The notes beneath the pieces are model-generated. The model was not told the origin of the DNA, ran no database searches, and saw only the letters and a program-made list of their open reading frames with translations. Position numbers and translations under genes: made by a program. A DNA stretch of 64,000 nucleotides. Origin: a virus. Position 1 is the stretch's first letter. Every line of letters begins with the position of its first letter. The stretch covers positions 42,820 to 106,819 of IMG/VR virus record IMGVR_UViG_3300042451_001197. One strand, written 5' to 3'. Below are positions 30,735 through 38,352 of this stretch, piece by piece.

Positions 30735-31592
30735 TTATTTGGTTTTATATTTCCCCAAAAAATTTTCAATTTCTTCTCTTGTTACGTTTACCGACTTATC
30801 ACCTAATTCTTCCATAAATTTTTCTTTAAGTTCAATTGGGATATTAATCTTTGAAAGTTTCAAATTAATTTTACCTTCTTTTGAATTGTCTAAATCCTTT
30901 TCAAAGAAAAAAATCGAAGCGTGTGTAATCTTTTCTGTATTTAACCCAAAAAGTTCATTTTTTTCAAAACCCGATTCACTTTCAACAATTTCAAACATAC
31001 CTCTAACCATAACACCTTTTTCGCCTTTAATTTGATAAGTTTCAGGATTATCTAAAATTTTATCTAAAGTTTCGTGAAGTTGTTTTCTTAATTGTTGCTC
31101 GTGAGTATCTTCTATGTCATTAATCATACTCGGACTTCCATAGGCATAAATTGTTTTGTCTTGTGATATTTCGGGTGAGAATTCCAAAACAATTTTCTTT
31201 TTTGGTCCAAACGTTTCAGGGTTATAAATTGTTGGAGTAATGCAAGCACCATCTAAAACGGGTTCGTGAATTTTTTTTGGGTCATACATTTCGGGAGTTA
31301 ATGCCAATGATAATAAATAACATTTTCCCTTAAATTTTTGATTTGGTCCGACTTTATAAGTTAGACTTTGTATTGTTTTTTTATTTTCATCAAGTGTAAC
31401 AGGATGTTTCATAATGACAATTTCATCACACTCCGAAAACTCTTCACATTGTTTAATCCTATCAATATATGGTTCAAGTTCTTCCCCATAAATCGTAATA
31501 TCAGTAAGACCCTGAATATTCAATAAATAACCTTTTTTATTTTCCAGTTCTCCCGAACTTAAAATTTCTTCCACTAATTCTTTTAATTTCAT
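30735..31592 (-). CDS. Hypothetical protein
   Basis: 285 residues. MKLKELVEEILSSGELE at the start could be a weak version of the amphipathic tags. The body is alpha/beta with repeated proline-containing turns (LALTPEMYDPKKIHEPVLDGACITPTIYN). The C-terminal REEIENFLGKYKTK is helical. I recognise no domain or catalytic motif. Confidence 0.75.
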   Translation of the reverse strand: MKLKELVEEILSSGELENKKGYLLNIQGLTDITIYGEELEPYIDRIKQCEEFSECDEIVIMKHPVTLDENKKTIQSLTYKVGPNQKFKGKCYLLSLALTPEMYDPKKIHEPVLDGACITPTIYNPETFGPKKKIVLEFSPEISQDKTIYAYGSPSMINDIEDTHEQQLRKQLHETLDKILDNPETYQIKGEKGVMVRGMFEIVESESGFEKNELFGLNTEKITHASIFFFEKDLDNSKEGKINLKLSKINIPIELKEKFMEELGDKSVNVTREEIENFLGKYKTK

Positions 31593-31595
31593 AAT

Positions 31596-31805
31596 TTAAT
31601 TTGTATTATATAGTTTATTGTTAATCCAATTTTCCCTAAACTGATTTGTTTTCTCAGTTAGTTCTTGACTTTCTTCGGGTGTAAGAATTTTAATAACTCT
31701 TCTTGGTGTTCCATCTGGTCGTTCCAATAATTGTGGTGCAATAATTCCTTGGTTATACAACCAACTTGCTAACTTAAATTGTAATTTTACTAGTAGTGTT
31801 TCCAT
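31596..31805 (-). CDS. Small hypothetical protein
   Basis: 69 residues: METLLVKLQFKLASWLYNQGI, a RPDGTPRRVIKILTPEESQEL middle and a charged C-terminus. Packed tightly between neighbours. Confidence 0.7.
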   Translation of the reverse strand: METLLVKLQFKLASWLYNQGIIAPQLLERPDGTPRRVIKILTPEESQELTEKTNQFRENWINNKLYNTN

Positions 31806-31811
31806 AATTTT

Positions 31812-31937
31812 TCATTTTGTTAATCTATATCCGACAAACCATAGGTCAACTCTGAAAAACCATAAACCATTATGTTTTCCTAGTCCAACCCTTAACATTC
31901 GGTTATCCTTGTCTAATTGGATTTTAGTTATTTTCAT
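31812..31937 (-). CDS. Very small conserved phage protein
   Basis: 41 residues. The segment LRVGLGKHNGLWFFRVDLWF with YRLTK after it matches a short family I recall from Bacteroidota phages. The start overlaps the 3' end of the upstream gene by 14 bases. Confidence 0.75.
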   Translation of the reverse strand: MKITKIQLDKDNRMLRVGLGKHNGLWFFRVDLWFVGYRLTK

Positions 31938-32274
31938 TTTTGAATAATTCAGTCCAATTTGTATTCTCATCCATTATTTCAATCTCAGAATCATATTCTT
32001 TTGATTTATCCATTAATGAATCGAGGACTCCTTTTGTGTAATATGTTCGAACACCATAATAGTCTTTTCTACATTTATAACAACTTCCCGAATTACCATA
32101 AAAGTAATAATAATCACCTTCTTCTTCAAGTTTTGTTATTCCACTATTAATTTTCCAAGCATCACCATTAAGATAACCACCAACCCAGGTTGCAAATACT
32201 TTGTGGTGAATTTGTTCTTTGTTTGTTATTTTTAATATAACCCAACCATCAGGTATTTCAGATACATTTCTCAT
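31924..32274 (-). CDS. Conserved phage hypothetical protein
   Basis: 116 residues. MRNVSEIPDGWVILKI...VFATWVGGYLNGDAWKINSGI is a familiar pattern of phage small proteins. The SCYKCRKDYYGVRTYY segment is typical of that family. Promoter at 32289-32320. Confidence 0.8.
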   Translation of the reverse strand: MRNVSEIPDGWVILKITNKEQIHHKVFATWVGGYLNGDAWKINSGITKLEEEGDYYYFYGNSGSCYKCRKDYYGVRTYYTKGVLDSLMDKSKEYDSEIEIMDENTNWTELFKNENN

Positions 32275-32288
32275 ATTATTTTATAATA

Positions 32289-32320
32289 CAAAGATACAAA
32301 ATTTATTTGAATTAAACAAA
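32289..32320 (-). promoter_or_regulatory. Bacteroidota-type promoter
   Basis: TATCTTTG (complement of 32289-32296) and TTTG (complement of 32317-32320), 20 bp apart. It lies just after the stop of the recombinase gene and drives the leftward run below 32274. Confidence 0.8.
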
Positions 32321-32323
32321 TTT

Positions 32324-33124
32324 TTAGATGGGTAAATTTACCTTTGATAGTAGTTGGTTTGAAACGTGAGTGTAAATTTCGGTAGTTTTTACATTTGAGT
32401 GACCTAATATTTTCTGAATTACTCTTATATCAGTACCATTCTCTAAAAGATTTGTTGCAAAACTATGTCTTAATTGATGTATGTGATATTTTTCACCCAA
32501 ATATTTTTTAACAATTTGATTACAACTACCAGAACTATATTGTAAACTATTTTGACCATTGAAAAGGTATTCTTTTGGTTGACACTCTTTGAAGTATATT
32601 CTTAATAAGAATAAGATGTTCTGGGAAAGTGGAACTACTCTATCTTTTCTACCTTTAGCGTTTTTAATATGAATAATCATTCTTTTGGAATCGATATCTT
32701 CAATTTTAAGGTTAATTACTTCCGATACTCTTAATCCGACCGAATAAGTTAAAGATAATATCGTTTTATGTTTAAGATTGGTAATTTTAGATAATTGTTC
32801 TTTAATATACTCTCCATCAATAACCTGTGGTAACTTCTTCTCAGATTTAGGTCGTTTGAATGAAACTTTATCATACTTCTTATTTAACCCAAATTTGTAA
32901 AGAAAACGGATTGCGTTTATTACTTGGTTTTGTTGAGATACTGAGGTGAATTTATAATTATCCAGATACGTTTGAAAATCTTTGGAATTGCAGTGTGTTA
33001 TTTGTTTAGCGCCTAACGTATTTAAGAAATTTCGTATATGCGAAAGATAATTATCGCGAGTTCTTGGTGAATAGTTTAAATATATAAACTTTTCTTCACA
33101 AATCTTTATAATTTTAGTGTTCAA
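32324..33124 (-). CDS. Tyrosine recombinase of the integron-like array
   Basis: 266 residues. Catalytic residues are all visible: Arg132 in SVGLRVSE, a lysine near 156-158 in the beta-hairpin, His216 and Arg219 in HIHQLRHSF, His242 in LGHSN and Tyr251 in TEIYTHV. An N-terminal core-binding domain occupies about 1-95. The extra patch typical of IntI integron integrases between the second and third boxes is not evident, so it is closer to XerC/XerD-type enzymes. The best start is TTG at 33124, as stop codons lie just upstream. Cassettes with attC-like sites lie immediately on its 5' side. Confidence 0.9.
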   Translation of the reverse strand: MNTKIIKICEEKFIYLNYSPRTRDNYLSHIRNFLNTLGAKQITHCNSKDFQTYLDNYKFTSVSQQNQVINAIRFLYKFGLNKKYDKVSFKRPKSEKKLPQVIDGEYIKEQLSKITNLKHKTILSLTYSVGLRVSEVINLKIEDIDSKRMIIHIKNAKGRKDRVVPLSQNILFLLRIYFKECQPKEYLFNGQNSLQYSSGSCNQIVKKYLGEKYHIHQLRHSFATNLLENGTDIRVIQKILGHSNVKTTEIYTHVSNQLLSKVNLPI

Positions 33125-33170
33125 GTTATTTATTTTTAATCAGTTAGACTATACTTGTTTATATATAATA

Positions 33171-33275
33171 GTTATAAGTAATTTTTGAAACCGAAGACCC
33201 GAACTTCTTTAGTACTCCCTAATCACACCCGAAAAGAGTAGTGATTCCCATAAGTTTCAAAAACATACTTATAAC
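33171..33275 (-). repeat. Gene-less cassette: 105-bp imperfect palindrome with pseudoknot potential
   Basis: The outer arms GTTATAAGTA (33171-33180) and TACTTATAAC (33266-33275) are perfectly complementary. A second pair, TTTTTGAAAC and GTTTCAAAAA, lies inside. In the centre AATCAC/GTGATT and TACTC/GAGTA interleave as in an H-type pseudoknot (minus strand). No open frame. It may be a structured RNA cassette, a regulatory element or the remains of the primary attachment site. Confidence 0.6.
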
Positions 33276-33323
33276 AAATGATAAACAACATTAAAACGAT
33301 TGTTTATCATCAGTCGTTAGGTT
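33268..33323 (-). other. attC-like site A
   Basis: On the minus strand R'' AACCTAAC, then L'' ATGATAAACAA, loop TCGTTTTAATG, L' TTGTTTATCAT and R' GTTATAAG. The L arms pair perfectly over 11 bp. R'' matches RYYYAAC. It follows the gene of cassette 1. Confidence 0.75.
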
Positions 33324-33331
33324 CAATTAAA

Positions 33332-33553
33332 TTATTGTTTTGAGTTTAATATATTTTTCTCAACCCATTCAGAAGAAAAATATGGTAGTCCTTCTTCATT
33401 GATAACTCTATTCAAATCTTCAACAAGTTCCTTTCTTTGTGTCATTTGTTTCAATTTTTCTTCTTCATTAAATTTCATACACTCTCTATCAAACTTAATA
33501 CGTTCTTTCATATCAAGATTTTTATACATTTCAAATAATTCTTTCATTTTCAT
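33332..33553 (-). CDS. Cassette 1 protein, hypothetical
   Basis: 73 residues from the first in-frame ATG (MKMKELFEMYKNLDMKERIK), ending NILNSKQ. Highly charged and helical. The stop codon lies nine bases before attC site A, as in integron cassettes. Upstream frame extension crosses attC site B and is not needed. No recognised domain. Confidence 0.7.
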   Translation of the reverse strand: MKMKELFEMYKNLDMKERIKFDRECMKFNEEEKLKQMTQRKELVEDLNRVINEEGLPYFSSEWVEKNILNSKQ

Positions 33554-33591
33554 ATTTATATTTTTTAATTTGTAAAACAATAATTTAACTA

Positions 33592-33648
33592 AACCTAACA
33601 AATGATAAACAACATTAAAACGATTGTTTATCATCGGACGTTAGTGGC
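33592..33648 (-). other. attC-like site B
   Basis: On the minus strand R'' GCCACTAAC and R' GTTAGGTT, the latter a perfect GTTRRRY. The central region is identical to site A apart from three bases (about 44 bp repeated 324 bp apart). The stop codon TAA of the cassette 2 gene lies inside R'', a classical integron feature. Confidence 0.8.
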
Positions 33649-33853
33649 AATTTGAGCCAAATAAATAATTATATTCGTTCATATACCATTTTTCATCTAT
33701 TGAATGTTGTATAAATCTAAGAGGATGTGTGCTTTTTAAGCATTTATTGCGTATTTTAGCTAATGCCTCTGAATGAGATAAACTGCCACTAACAACAGAT
33801 ATAATCAATGGTGAGAATATCTTTTCATCTAACCTTTGTTCTTTATTCATCAT
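33641..33853 (-). CDS. Cassette 2 protein, hypothetical
   Basis: 70 residues. The start codon and first 18-20 residues (MMNKEQRLDEKIFSPLIIS) are encoded in the large loop and arm of attC site C, which belongs to the preceding cassette. The rest, from VVSGSLSHSEAL, is encoded in cassette 2. The stop is in R'' of site B. So the protein is a fusion across a recombination junction. Function unknown. Confidence 0.65.
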   Translation of the reverse strand: MMNKEQRLDEKIFSPLIISVVSGSLSHSEALAKIRNKCLKSTHPLRFIQHSIDEKWYMNEYNYLFGSNCH

Positions 33854-33913
33854 TTTTTGTTTTTAAATTTGTTCCTTTTACACCACTGATTATATCTGCA
33901 AACCGTTAGTGAT
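33785..33913 (-). other. attC-like site C with start codon in its loop
   Basis: On the minus strand R'' ATCACTAAC and R' GTTAGTGGC. The arms beginning CAGATATAATCA pair with the mirror TGATTATATCTG and continue to 18 bp with a single G-T pair. The 69-nt loop carries ATGATGAATAAAG, the start of the next gene. Length about 129 bp, within the known attC range. Confidence 0.75.
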
Positions 33914-33916
33914 AAT

Positions 33917-34159
33917 TTATTTCTTAACAATCTTATATCCAAATTTGTCCAAAAGTTCTCTTATTTCCTTAGGTATTTCTCTTTCCATACCACCACAACT
34001 CATTCTGGTTCCAAGTGGTATTCTTTCCCAAATTTTCATAAGTAGTGTTAAAGTTTCCTTCGGAGATAAACTATCACTAACATCAGATATATTCAAGTTT
34101 TCTGATTCAGTTAGTTTCTGTTTGAAAGTGTCTATGTATTTTCTCATTTCGTGTTTCAT
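33917..34159 (-). CDS. Cassette 3 protein, hypothetical
   Basis: 80 residues. The N-terminus MKHEMRKYIDTFKQKLTESENLNIS is encoded within attC site D; from DVSDSLSPKETLTLL onward it is encoded in cassette 3. The junction codons GTT-AGT (Val-Ser) are in the same frame as in cassette 2. The stop lies just before R'' of site C. The C-terminal EIPKEIRELLDKFGYKIVKK is helical. Function unknown. Confidence 0.7.
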   Translation of the reverse strand: MKHEMRKYIDTFKQKLTESENLNISDVSDSLSPKETLTLLMKIWERIPLGTRMSCGGMEREIPKEIRELLDKFGYKIVKK

Positions 34160-34218
34160 AATTTTGTTTTATATATAAATATCAGAAAACCTAAATATAT
34201 CTGAGTACCGTTATATAT
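34073..34218 (-). other. attC-like site D with start codon in its loop
   Basis: On the minus strand R'' TATATAAC and R' GTTAGTGAT. The arms TCAGATATATT/AATATATCTGA (11 bp) and GTTTTCTGAT/ATCAGAAAAC (10 bp) are perfect, separated by a 3-nt internal loop. The terminal loop contains the ATG of the cassette 3 gene. The stop of the phosphoesterase gene at 34211 falls in R''. Confidence 0.75.
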
Positions 34219-34888
34219 CAAAAACATTTCCATTACTACATAATTTACCAAACTTACCATCTGTTACCACACTACCATTACTGAATATGGTATCGATATT
34301 CGGTATCTTTCTAACACCAGAGTTTATAATGTCCTCACAATTGTGTATGTGTCCGAATAAAGATAACTTTGGTTTAATCTCAAAGATACGTTTTCTTAAA
34401 GATGTGTCACCACAAAACTCCAATTCGTTTTCTCTATTATAAGATAAATCTAAGATTGTGCTTGGTGGTCCGTGAGTGATAACAATATCGGTATCAGTTG
34501 GAATCTGTTTCCAAACTTCGTGGGTTTTCATTCTGTTTTTATTGAATGCCCATCCTATACCAAATGTTGGTGTTATCGGAGAACCCCATATCTTAATTCC
34601 TTCAATCTCAACGGACTCGTTCTCCAAGTAAATTATTCCACCATCATTGAAATTATCTTTTGTGATATATTTTCTTTCTATTGATGTGTCGTGATTTCCC
34701 GAAACAAAAATCTTATACTTTATAGGTAAAGATTTATACCACTCAATAAAGTTTTCCATCTCAATCTTGTTTGGTAAAGGTTCTCTTGGGTTGGTTGCGT
34801 CTCCACTATGGATGACCATATCAATATTCTCGGGTATTGTTAATAACCCGTGAAAGGTGTGAGTGTCAGATATGTGCCAGATTTTCAT
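34211..34888 (-). CDS. Calcineurin-like metallophosphoesterase
   Basis: 225 residues from MKIWHISDTHTFHG. Motifs in order: HISDTH, VIHSGDA, VSGNHDT, ITHGPP and LFGHIH, all expected for the two-metal site. The layout resembles the MPPED-type group of phosphodiesterases. The start at 34888 follows the promoter; earlier codons are promoter sequence. Its stop codon lies in attC site D, so it may be the oldest cassette or simply the gene next to the array. It supplies the nearest promoter for the cassettes. Confidence 0.9.
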   Translation of the reverse strand: MKIWHISDTHTFHGLLTIPENIDMVIHSGDATNPREPLPNKIEMENFIEWYKSLPIKYKIFVSGNHDTSIERKYITKDNFNDGGIIYLENESVEIEGIKIWGSPITPTFGIGWAFNKNRMKTHEVWKQIPTDTDIVITHGPPSTILDLSYNRENELEFCGDTSLRKRIFEIKPKLSLFGHIHNCEDIINSGVRKIPNIDTIFSNGSVVTDGKFGKLCSNGNVFDI

Positions 34889-34892
34889 AATA

Positions 34893-34924
34893 CAAAGATA
34901 CGAAATTATTCTCAAATAACCAAA
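34893..34924 (-). promoter_or_regulatory. Bacteroidota-type promoter
   Basis: TATCTTTG (complement of 34893-34900) and TTTG (complement of 34921-34924), 20 bp apart, four bases before the ATG at 34888. Read-through would transcribe cassettes 3, 2, 1 and the recombinase. Confidence 0.85.
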
Positions 34925-34944
34925 AAAAATGTATATTTATTAAT

Positions 34945-35601
34945 ATGAGGAAATTAATAAGAAAATTATTAAGGGAGGAAATGTTGTCAAAAATTAAAAA
35001 TTATAAAGAAAATACGTCCATATTAAAAGAAGATGATACGATATCCGTAGTAACATTAATAAGTACTGACGAATCTAGTAATGATAAATTGTGGTTATTC
35101 GTATCGTTTAAAAATTTCGGTAATTATAGCGAATATTCATATTCATTCATAGTTACCGACAAAAATAACTCCCCCCTCACAAATTATATTACTAAAAGAG
35201 AAGATGTTAGTTATTTCATACCGATAGAATTAAAACATAAAAAACAAATATTTCCGATAATTATGGATTCAACTAGAAAATTAATGGACGAAGAATTACC
35301 TCAAAATATATACAGGAAAACCGTAGAACCAATAGAAGGTAATTCATTAAAAAGATATGAAGAAATAACCAATATTATGGTTAATGAATATGGTTATAAA
35401 TTAATTGAATATTCGAAAGATAAATGGGGTTATACATATTGGAAATTAAGTAGGGAAAATGTGACAGATGATAATAAAAATATGAATGAATCTTACGAGA
35501 TAACTCATTCATATACATTAGAAGAGACTTTAAGACAAACAAATGATTGTTTATTACCTAAATTATCATTCTTAAATCTCGAACCTATTTTCAAGAATTA
35601 A
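34945..35601 (+). CDS. Tagged protein (MRKLIRKLLREEML)
   Basis: 218 residues. The basic amphipathic N-terminus ending LLREE is the fourth tag type. The body is unrecognised (YSYSFIVTDKNNSPLTNYI; YKLIEYSKDKWGYTYWKLS). An ATATTTATTAATATG leader precedes it. Confidence 0.75.
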   Translation: MRKLIRKLLREEMLSKIKNYKENTSILKEDDTISVVTLISTDESSNDKLWLFVSFKNFGNYSEYSYSFIVTDKNNSPLTNYITKREDVSYFIPIELKHKKQIFPIIMDSTRKLMDEELPQNIYRKTVEPIEGNSLKRYEEITNIMVNEYGYKLIEYSKDKWGYTYWKLSRENVTDDNKNMNESYEITHSYTLEETLRQTNDCLLPKLSFLNLEPIFKN

Positions 35602-35665
35602 CGTCTAAACCGATAACTTTTGATTGGATTTTACCAAAATTACCAAAAATTAAATAATTATTAAT

Positions 35666-36259
35666 ATGAGATTTATCGTTACTGAAACACAATATAGGAA
35701 ATTTGCAAAAAGTTCTGTAAACTTACAAAATGTAATATACAAATACCTAAATAACTACATATCAAGTGGTGAAAGAAAAATAGGCAAAAAATCTCGTAAT
35801 TACGGTAATCTTCGTGAGGATTGGTGTATTAATGGTAAAGAAGAAATCACATCCGTTTATTACTTTGAGAATGGTGAAATATATGAAGGTATGTTATTTG
35901 TTAATGAAGAATTAGTTAAAACAATATCATCAGTTTTTAGTGTTAGAAAATCATTTGTCCTTACTTGTATTGAAGAGTGGTATGATGATATTATGGTTCC
36001 GAAATTTGAACAACTTATTGGTGAATCGGGTTTATTCATTAGTGAAATTGGTACTCTTGATAAAATACATCAATGTATTCCAGAACCTGTAAAACCCGAA
36101 GGAATTACTGATGATGAAATGATTGATTTTATTGCTAACAATACATTATATAGGAAAAATGAAGTTATTAAAATGATTGAGTCGGGTGAAAGGGAACTTG
36201 AAGATTTCTATTTGGATATTGTCGATACGGTAAATAGAAAAAAACAACTAGGGTATTAA
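35666..36259 (+). CDS. Tagged protein (MRFIVTETQYRKFAKSS)
   Basis: 197 residues with a LITE-type tag variant, then VIYKYLNNYISSGERK, a FSVRKSFVLTCIEEWYDDIMVP segment that resembles the family FFSI...YVE helix, and a C-terminal region with a possible helix-turn-helix-like IDFIANNTLYRKNEVIKMIESG. Function unknown. Confidence 0.75.
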   Translation: MRFIVTETQYRKFAKSSVNLQNVIYKYLNNYISSGERKIGKKSRNYGNLREDWCINGKEEITSVYYFENGEIYEGMLFVNEELVKTISSVFSVRKSFVLTCIEEWYDDIMVPKFEQLIGESGLFISEIGTLDKIHQCIPEPVKPEGITDDEMIDFIANNTLYRKNEVIKMIESGERELEDFYLDIVDTVNRKKQLGY

Positions 36260-36262
36260 ACT

Positions 36263-36676
36263 CTACTTTAATATCTTAGTCAATTTTTTAATCAACTTAA
36301 CACTTTCATCTATTTGTTCTTCTTCTACTAATCGAACATTCATACCTGAAAAAGTTAAATACATTGTGTTAACAAAACCATATATACTTTTGAAAGTATC
36401 AATAAATATTTCTCTTAATTCTTCAGCCAGTGAACCTCCAATAATATCACCAAAATCTTCTCCATTTTCAAAGTCAGGTGGATCGCCATAATGATATTCT
36501 TTCCATTGTTTATAACCCCAGTCTTCATAAACAAATATTTCACCTTCCATAGTTATATAATGACCATTAAACCCTGCGGAACTAACATCAATTCTAACAA
36601 ACCAATCGTATTGTTGTTTAAGTACTTTGTTTAATATTAAATTAAACATTCTTAATTCGTGTCCGTCTAATTTCAT
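36263..36676 (-). CDS. Hypothetical protein
   Basis: 137 residues beginning MKLDGHELRMFNLILNKVLKQQ. The region of alternating glycine, aspartate and aromatics (GHYITMEGEIFVYEDWGYKQW) suggests beta structure. It is convergent with the gene at 35666 and one base from its upstream neighbour. Confidence 0.7.
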   Translation of the reverse strand: MKLDGHELRMFNLILNKVLKQQYDWFVRIDVSSAGFNGHYITMEGEIFVYEDWGYKQWKEYHYGDPPDFENGEDFGDIIGGSLAEELREIFIDTFKSIYGFVNTMYLTFSGMNVRLVEEEQIDESVKLIKKLTKILK

Positions 36677-36677
36677 A

Positions 36678-37067
36678 TTACCATTGTCTTTTTTCTTCAG
36701 GGAATGTATTTATACTATCTTCCGATTCTATTTTTATCACAGGTACAAATTTTTTAACCTCATTTCTAAGCTCAATAAGTAAAAAATCCGTATCGATAAA
36801 ACTATAATTATTATATTTAATTACAACAACAATTATAAAACTTTCATTATGTTTTTTAACGTCAGTAACTTCAACATTTAAACCTGAATCTATTAACTCA
36901 CAAGTACTATAACTAACATATTCATCATCTTCAGTATTAAGATTTTCACACATATATTTTAAAGTATCGATAGCTTCATCAACTACGTGTTGAATCATTT
37001 CTATTTTACGACCCCTATTAGTTATTTCTTCTTTTATTATTTTCTTTATAGTTTGTCTTAAATTCAT
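36678..37067 (-). CDS. Tagged protein (MNLRQTIKKIIKEEI)
   Basis: 129 residues. The tag matches that of the protein at 16348 (MNLQQTIRRILKEEL). The body is alpha/beta and acidic. An ATATTTATCATTA leader precedes the ATG. Confidence 0.75.
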   Translation of the reverse strand: MNLRQTIKKIIKEEITNRGRKIEMIQHVVDEAIDTLKYMCENLNTEDDEYVSYSTCELIDSGLNVEVTDVKKHNESFIIVVVIKYNNYSFIDTDFLLIELRNEVKKFVPVIKIESEDSINTFPEEKRQW

Positions 37068-37117
37068 TAATGATAAATATTTATTGATTATGAAATATTC
37101 TAAAACAAAAACAATTT

Positions 37118-37504
37118 ATGGATATTAATGTAGTTTCATTATTAATTCTCGATAGAAAAAATAAGTTTTTATTACTTAAAAAAACTGATGACGGTAAATG
37201 GGGTTTGCCAGGTGGTCACTTAACCACGGGTGAAACTCCAAAACAAGGTTTGGTTAGAGAAATAAAAGAAGAATTGGGTATTAACATAAAATCCAAAAAT
37301 TATCATTTTTTAAAAAAATATATGAAAGGTAAAAAAGAACTTAATGTTTTTTATTTGAAGGACGATATTGATTCTAACGATATTAAATTATCTGAAGAAC
37401 ATTCTGAATTTGATTTTTTCTCATATAAACAAATTATGGATTTAAGAGGCAAGTCAATTTCTTCAAATTTGGATTTCATTTTGGATTATTTAAATAATAA
37501 TTAA
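37118..37504 (+). CDS. Nudix hydrolase
   Basis: 128 residues. The Nudix box GGHLTTGETPKQGLVREIKEELG (about residues 32-55) has all expected residues: Gly, five spaced Glu, REhxEExG. It would hydrolyse a nucleoside diphosphate linked to another group; the substrate cannot be read from the sequence. It opens a five-gene rightward run. Confidence 0.92.
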   Translation: MDINVVSLLILDRKNKFLLLKKTDDGKWGLPGGHLTTGETPKQGLVREIKEELGINIKSKNYHFLKKYMKGKKELNVFYLKDDIDSNDIKLSEEHSEFDFFSYKQIMDLRGKSISSNLDFILDYLNNN

Positions 37505-37517
37505 TATATTTATAGGT

Positions 37518-38027
37518 ATGGAAGACAGATCAGAATTAGAAAATTACTCAGATAAAGTAATTCACATTTTACTTAAAAAAACTATGGACGAATTTGGTTC
37601 AGAGTTTGATTTTAACCATAATAATCCTCCAATGGAAGATAGTGATTTTATTTCAGCATTAGATTCATCATTAAAATTATTAGGTAATCACAATGGAAAT
37701 ATTGAAGATATTAATTACATTTCATCGTTAATTTTATTAAATGATGGTTATGATTTTTCATCGGATAAACCAACCTCAAAATTAAAAAGACCTCAAGGTT
37801 TTTTATATACTTTTGATGTTGATGAACACAGAACCGAATATGTTAGAAGAACTCATAAAGTGGATGTATTTTCGTATGATGAAAAATTGGTTTTTGATAC
37901 TTTCCGTTACGCAGAAGGTGAAGGTGTGGTATCATATTATGATTATCCTGAAACTGATACCGACTATTACGATGGTGAAACTACTGATGTAAATTATGAT
38001 AGAGCCTCTTTAAGAAAAATTAAATAA
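37518..38027 (+). CDS. Hypothetical acidic protein
   Basis: 169 residues, rich in Asp and Tyr in the C-terminal third (YDYPETDTDYYDGETTDVNYD). Its stop and the next ATG overlap by one base. No recognised domain. Confidence 0.7.
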   Translation: MEDRSELENYSDKVIHILLKKTMDEFGSEFDFNHNNPPMEDSDFISALDSSLKLLGNHNGNIEDINYISSLILLNDGYDFSSDKPTSKLKRPQGFLYTFDVDEHRTEYVRRTHKVDVFSYDEKLVFDTFRYAEGEGVVSYYDYPETDTDYYDGETTDVNYDRASLRKIK

Positions 38028-38350
38028 TGCTTGAGAAAGTTTTAGAAATTATCTACAATAGAATTAATCAACTTGAAAATGAAATTAATTCTTTTTTGGT
38101 ACTTTCAAACGAAATTGATTTAAAAAATATTAATAGTCGTATTGAAGAATTAGAGGATTTAGTTAATTTTTTAATTGAGATGAATGGTAACGAATCTTTA
38201 GATATTAGATTGTTAAAATTAAGAATTGTTCTTCTAATTAAATTAGAGGAATATGAAATCGCTAATAGAATTAAAAATTGGATTATCGAATTAGGTGGTG
38301 ATCCTGATATATCGGAATACATAAATTCCGATAAAACAAAAAAAATTTAA
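38027..38350 (+). CDS. Helical protein
   Basis: 107 residues with long amphipathic helices (IIYNRINQLENEINSF; IEELEDLVNFLIEM). Probably a small coiled-coil protein, coupled to its neighbour. Family unknown. Confidence 0.7.
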   Translation: MLEKVLEIIYNRINQLENEINSFLVLSNEIDLKNINSRIEELEDLVNFLIEMNGNESLDIRLLKLRIVLLIKLEEYEIANRIKNWIIELGGDPDISEYINSDKTKKI

Positions 38351-38352
38351 AT

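Larger units (their letters stand above)
32324..34218 (-). mobile_element. Integron-like cassette array with tyrosine recombinase
   Basis: Recombinase gene plus three gene cassettes and one gene-less cassette in the same orientation. At each attC-like site the 5' core (R'') is exactly complementary to the core that begins its own cassette: GTTAGGTT/AACCTAAC (cassette 1), GTTAGTGGC/GCCACTAAC (cassette 2), GTTAGTGAT/ATCACTAAC (cassette 3) and GTTATAAGTA/TACTTATAAC (gene-less unit). This imprint is expected if each cassette once existed as a closed circle. The array lies on the 5' side of the recombinase gene and is transcribed in the same direction, unlike the usual divergent integron order. 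Confidence 0.75.

Noticed and set aside
30739-31035. Rightward 98-residue frame
   Set aside because: It is the antisense shadow of the gene at 30735-31592, serine and phenylalanine rich as expected from complementing Lys/Glu codons.
32324-33124. Classical IntI integron integrase
   Set aside because: Catalytic boxes are present but the IntI-specific extra segment is not visible, and gene orientation is not divergent from the cassettes.
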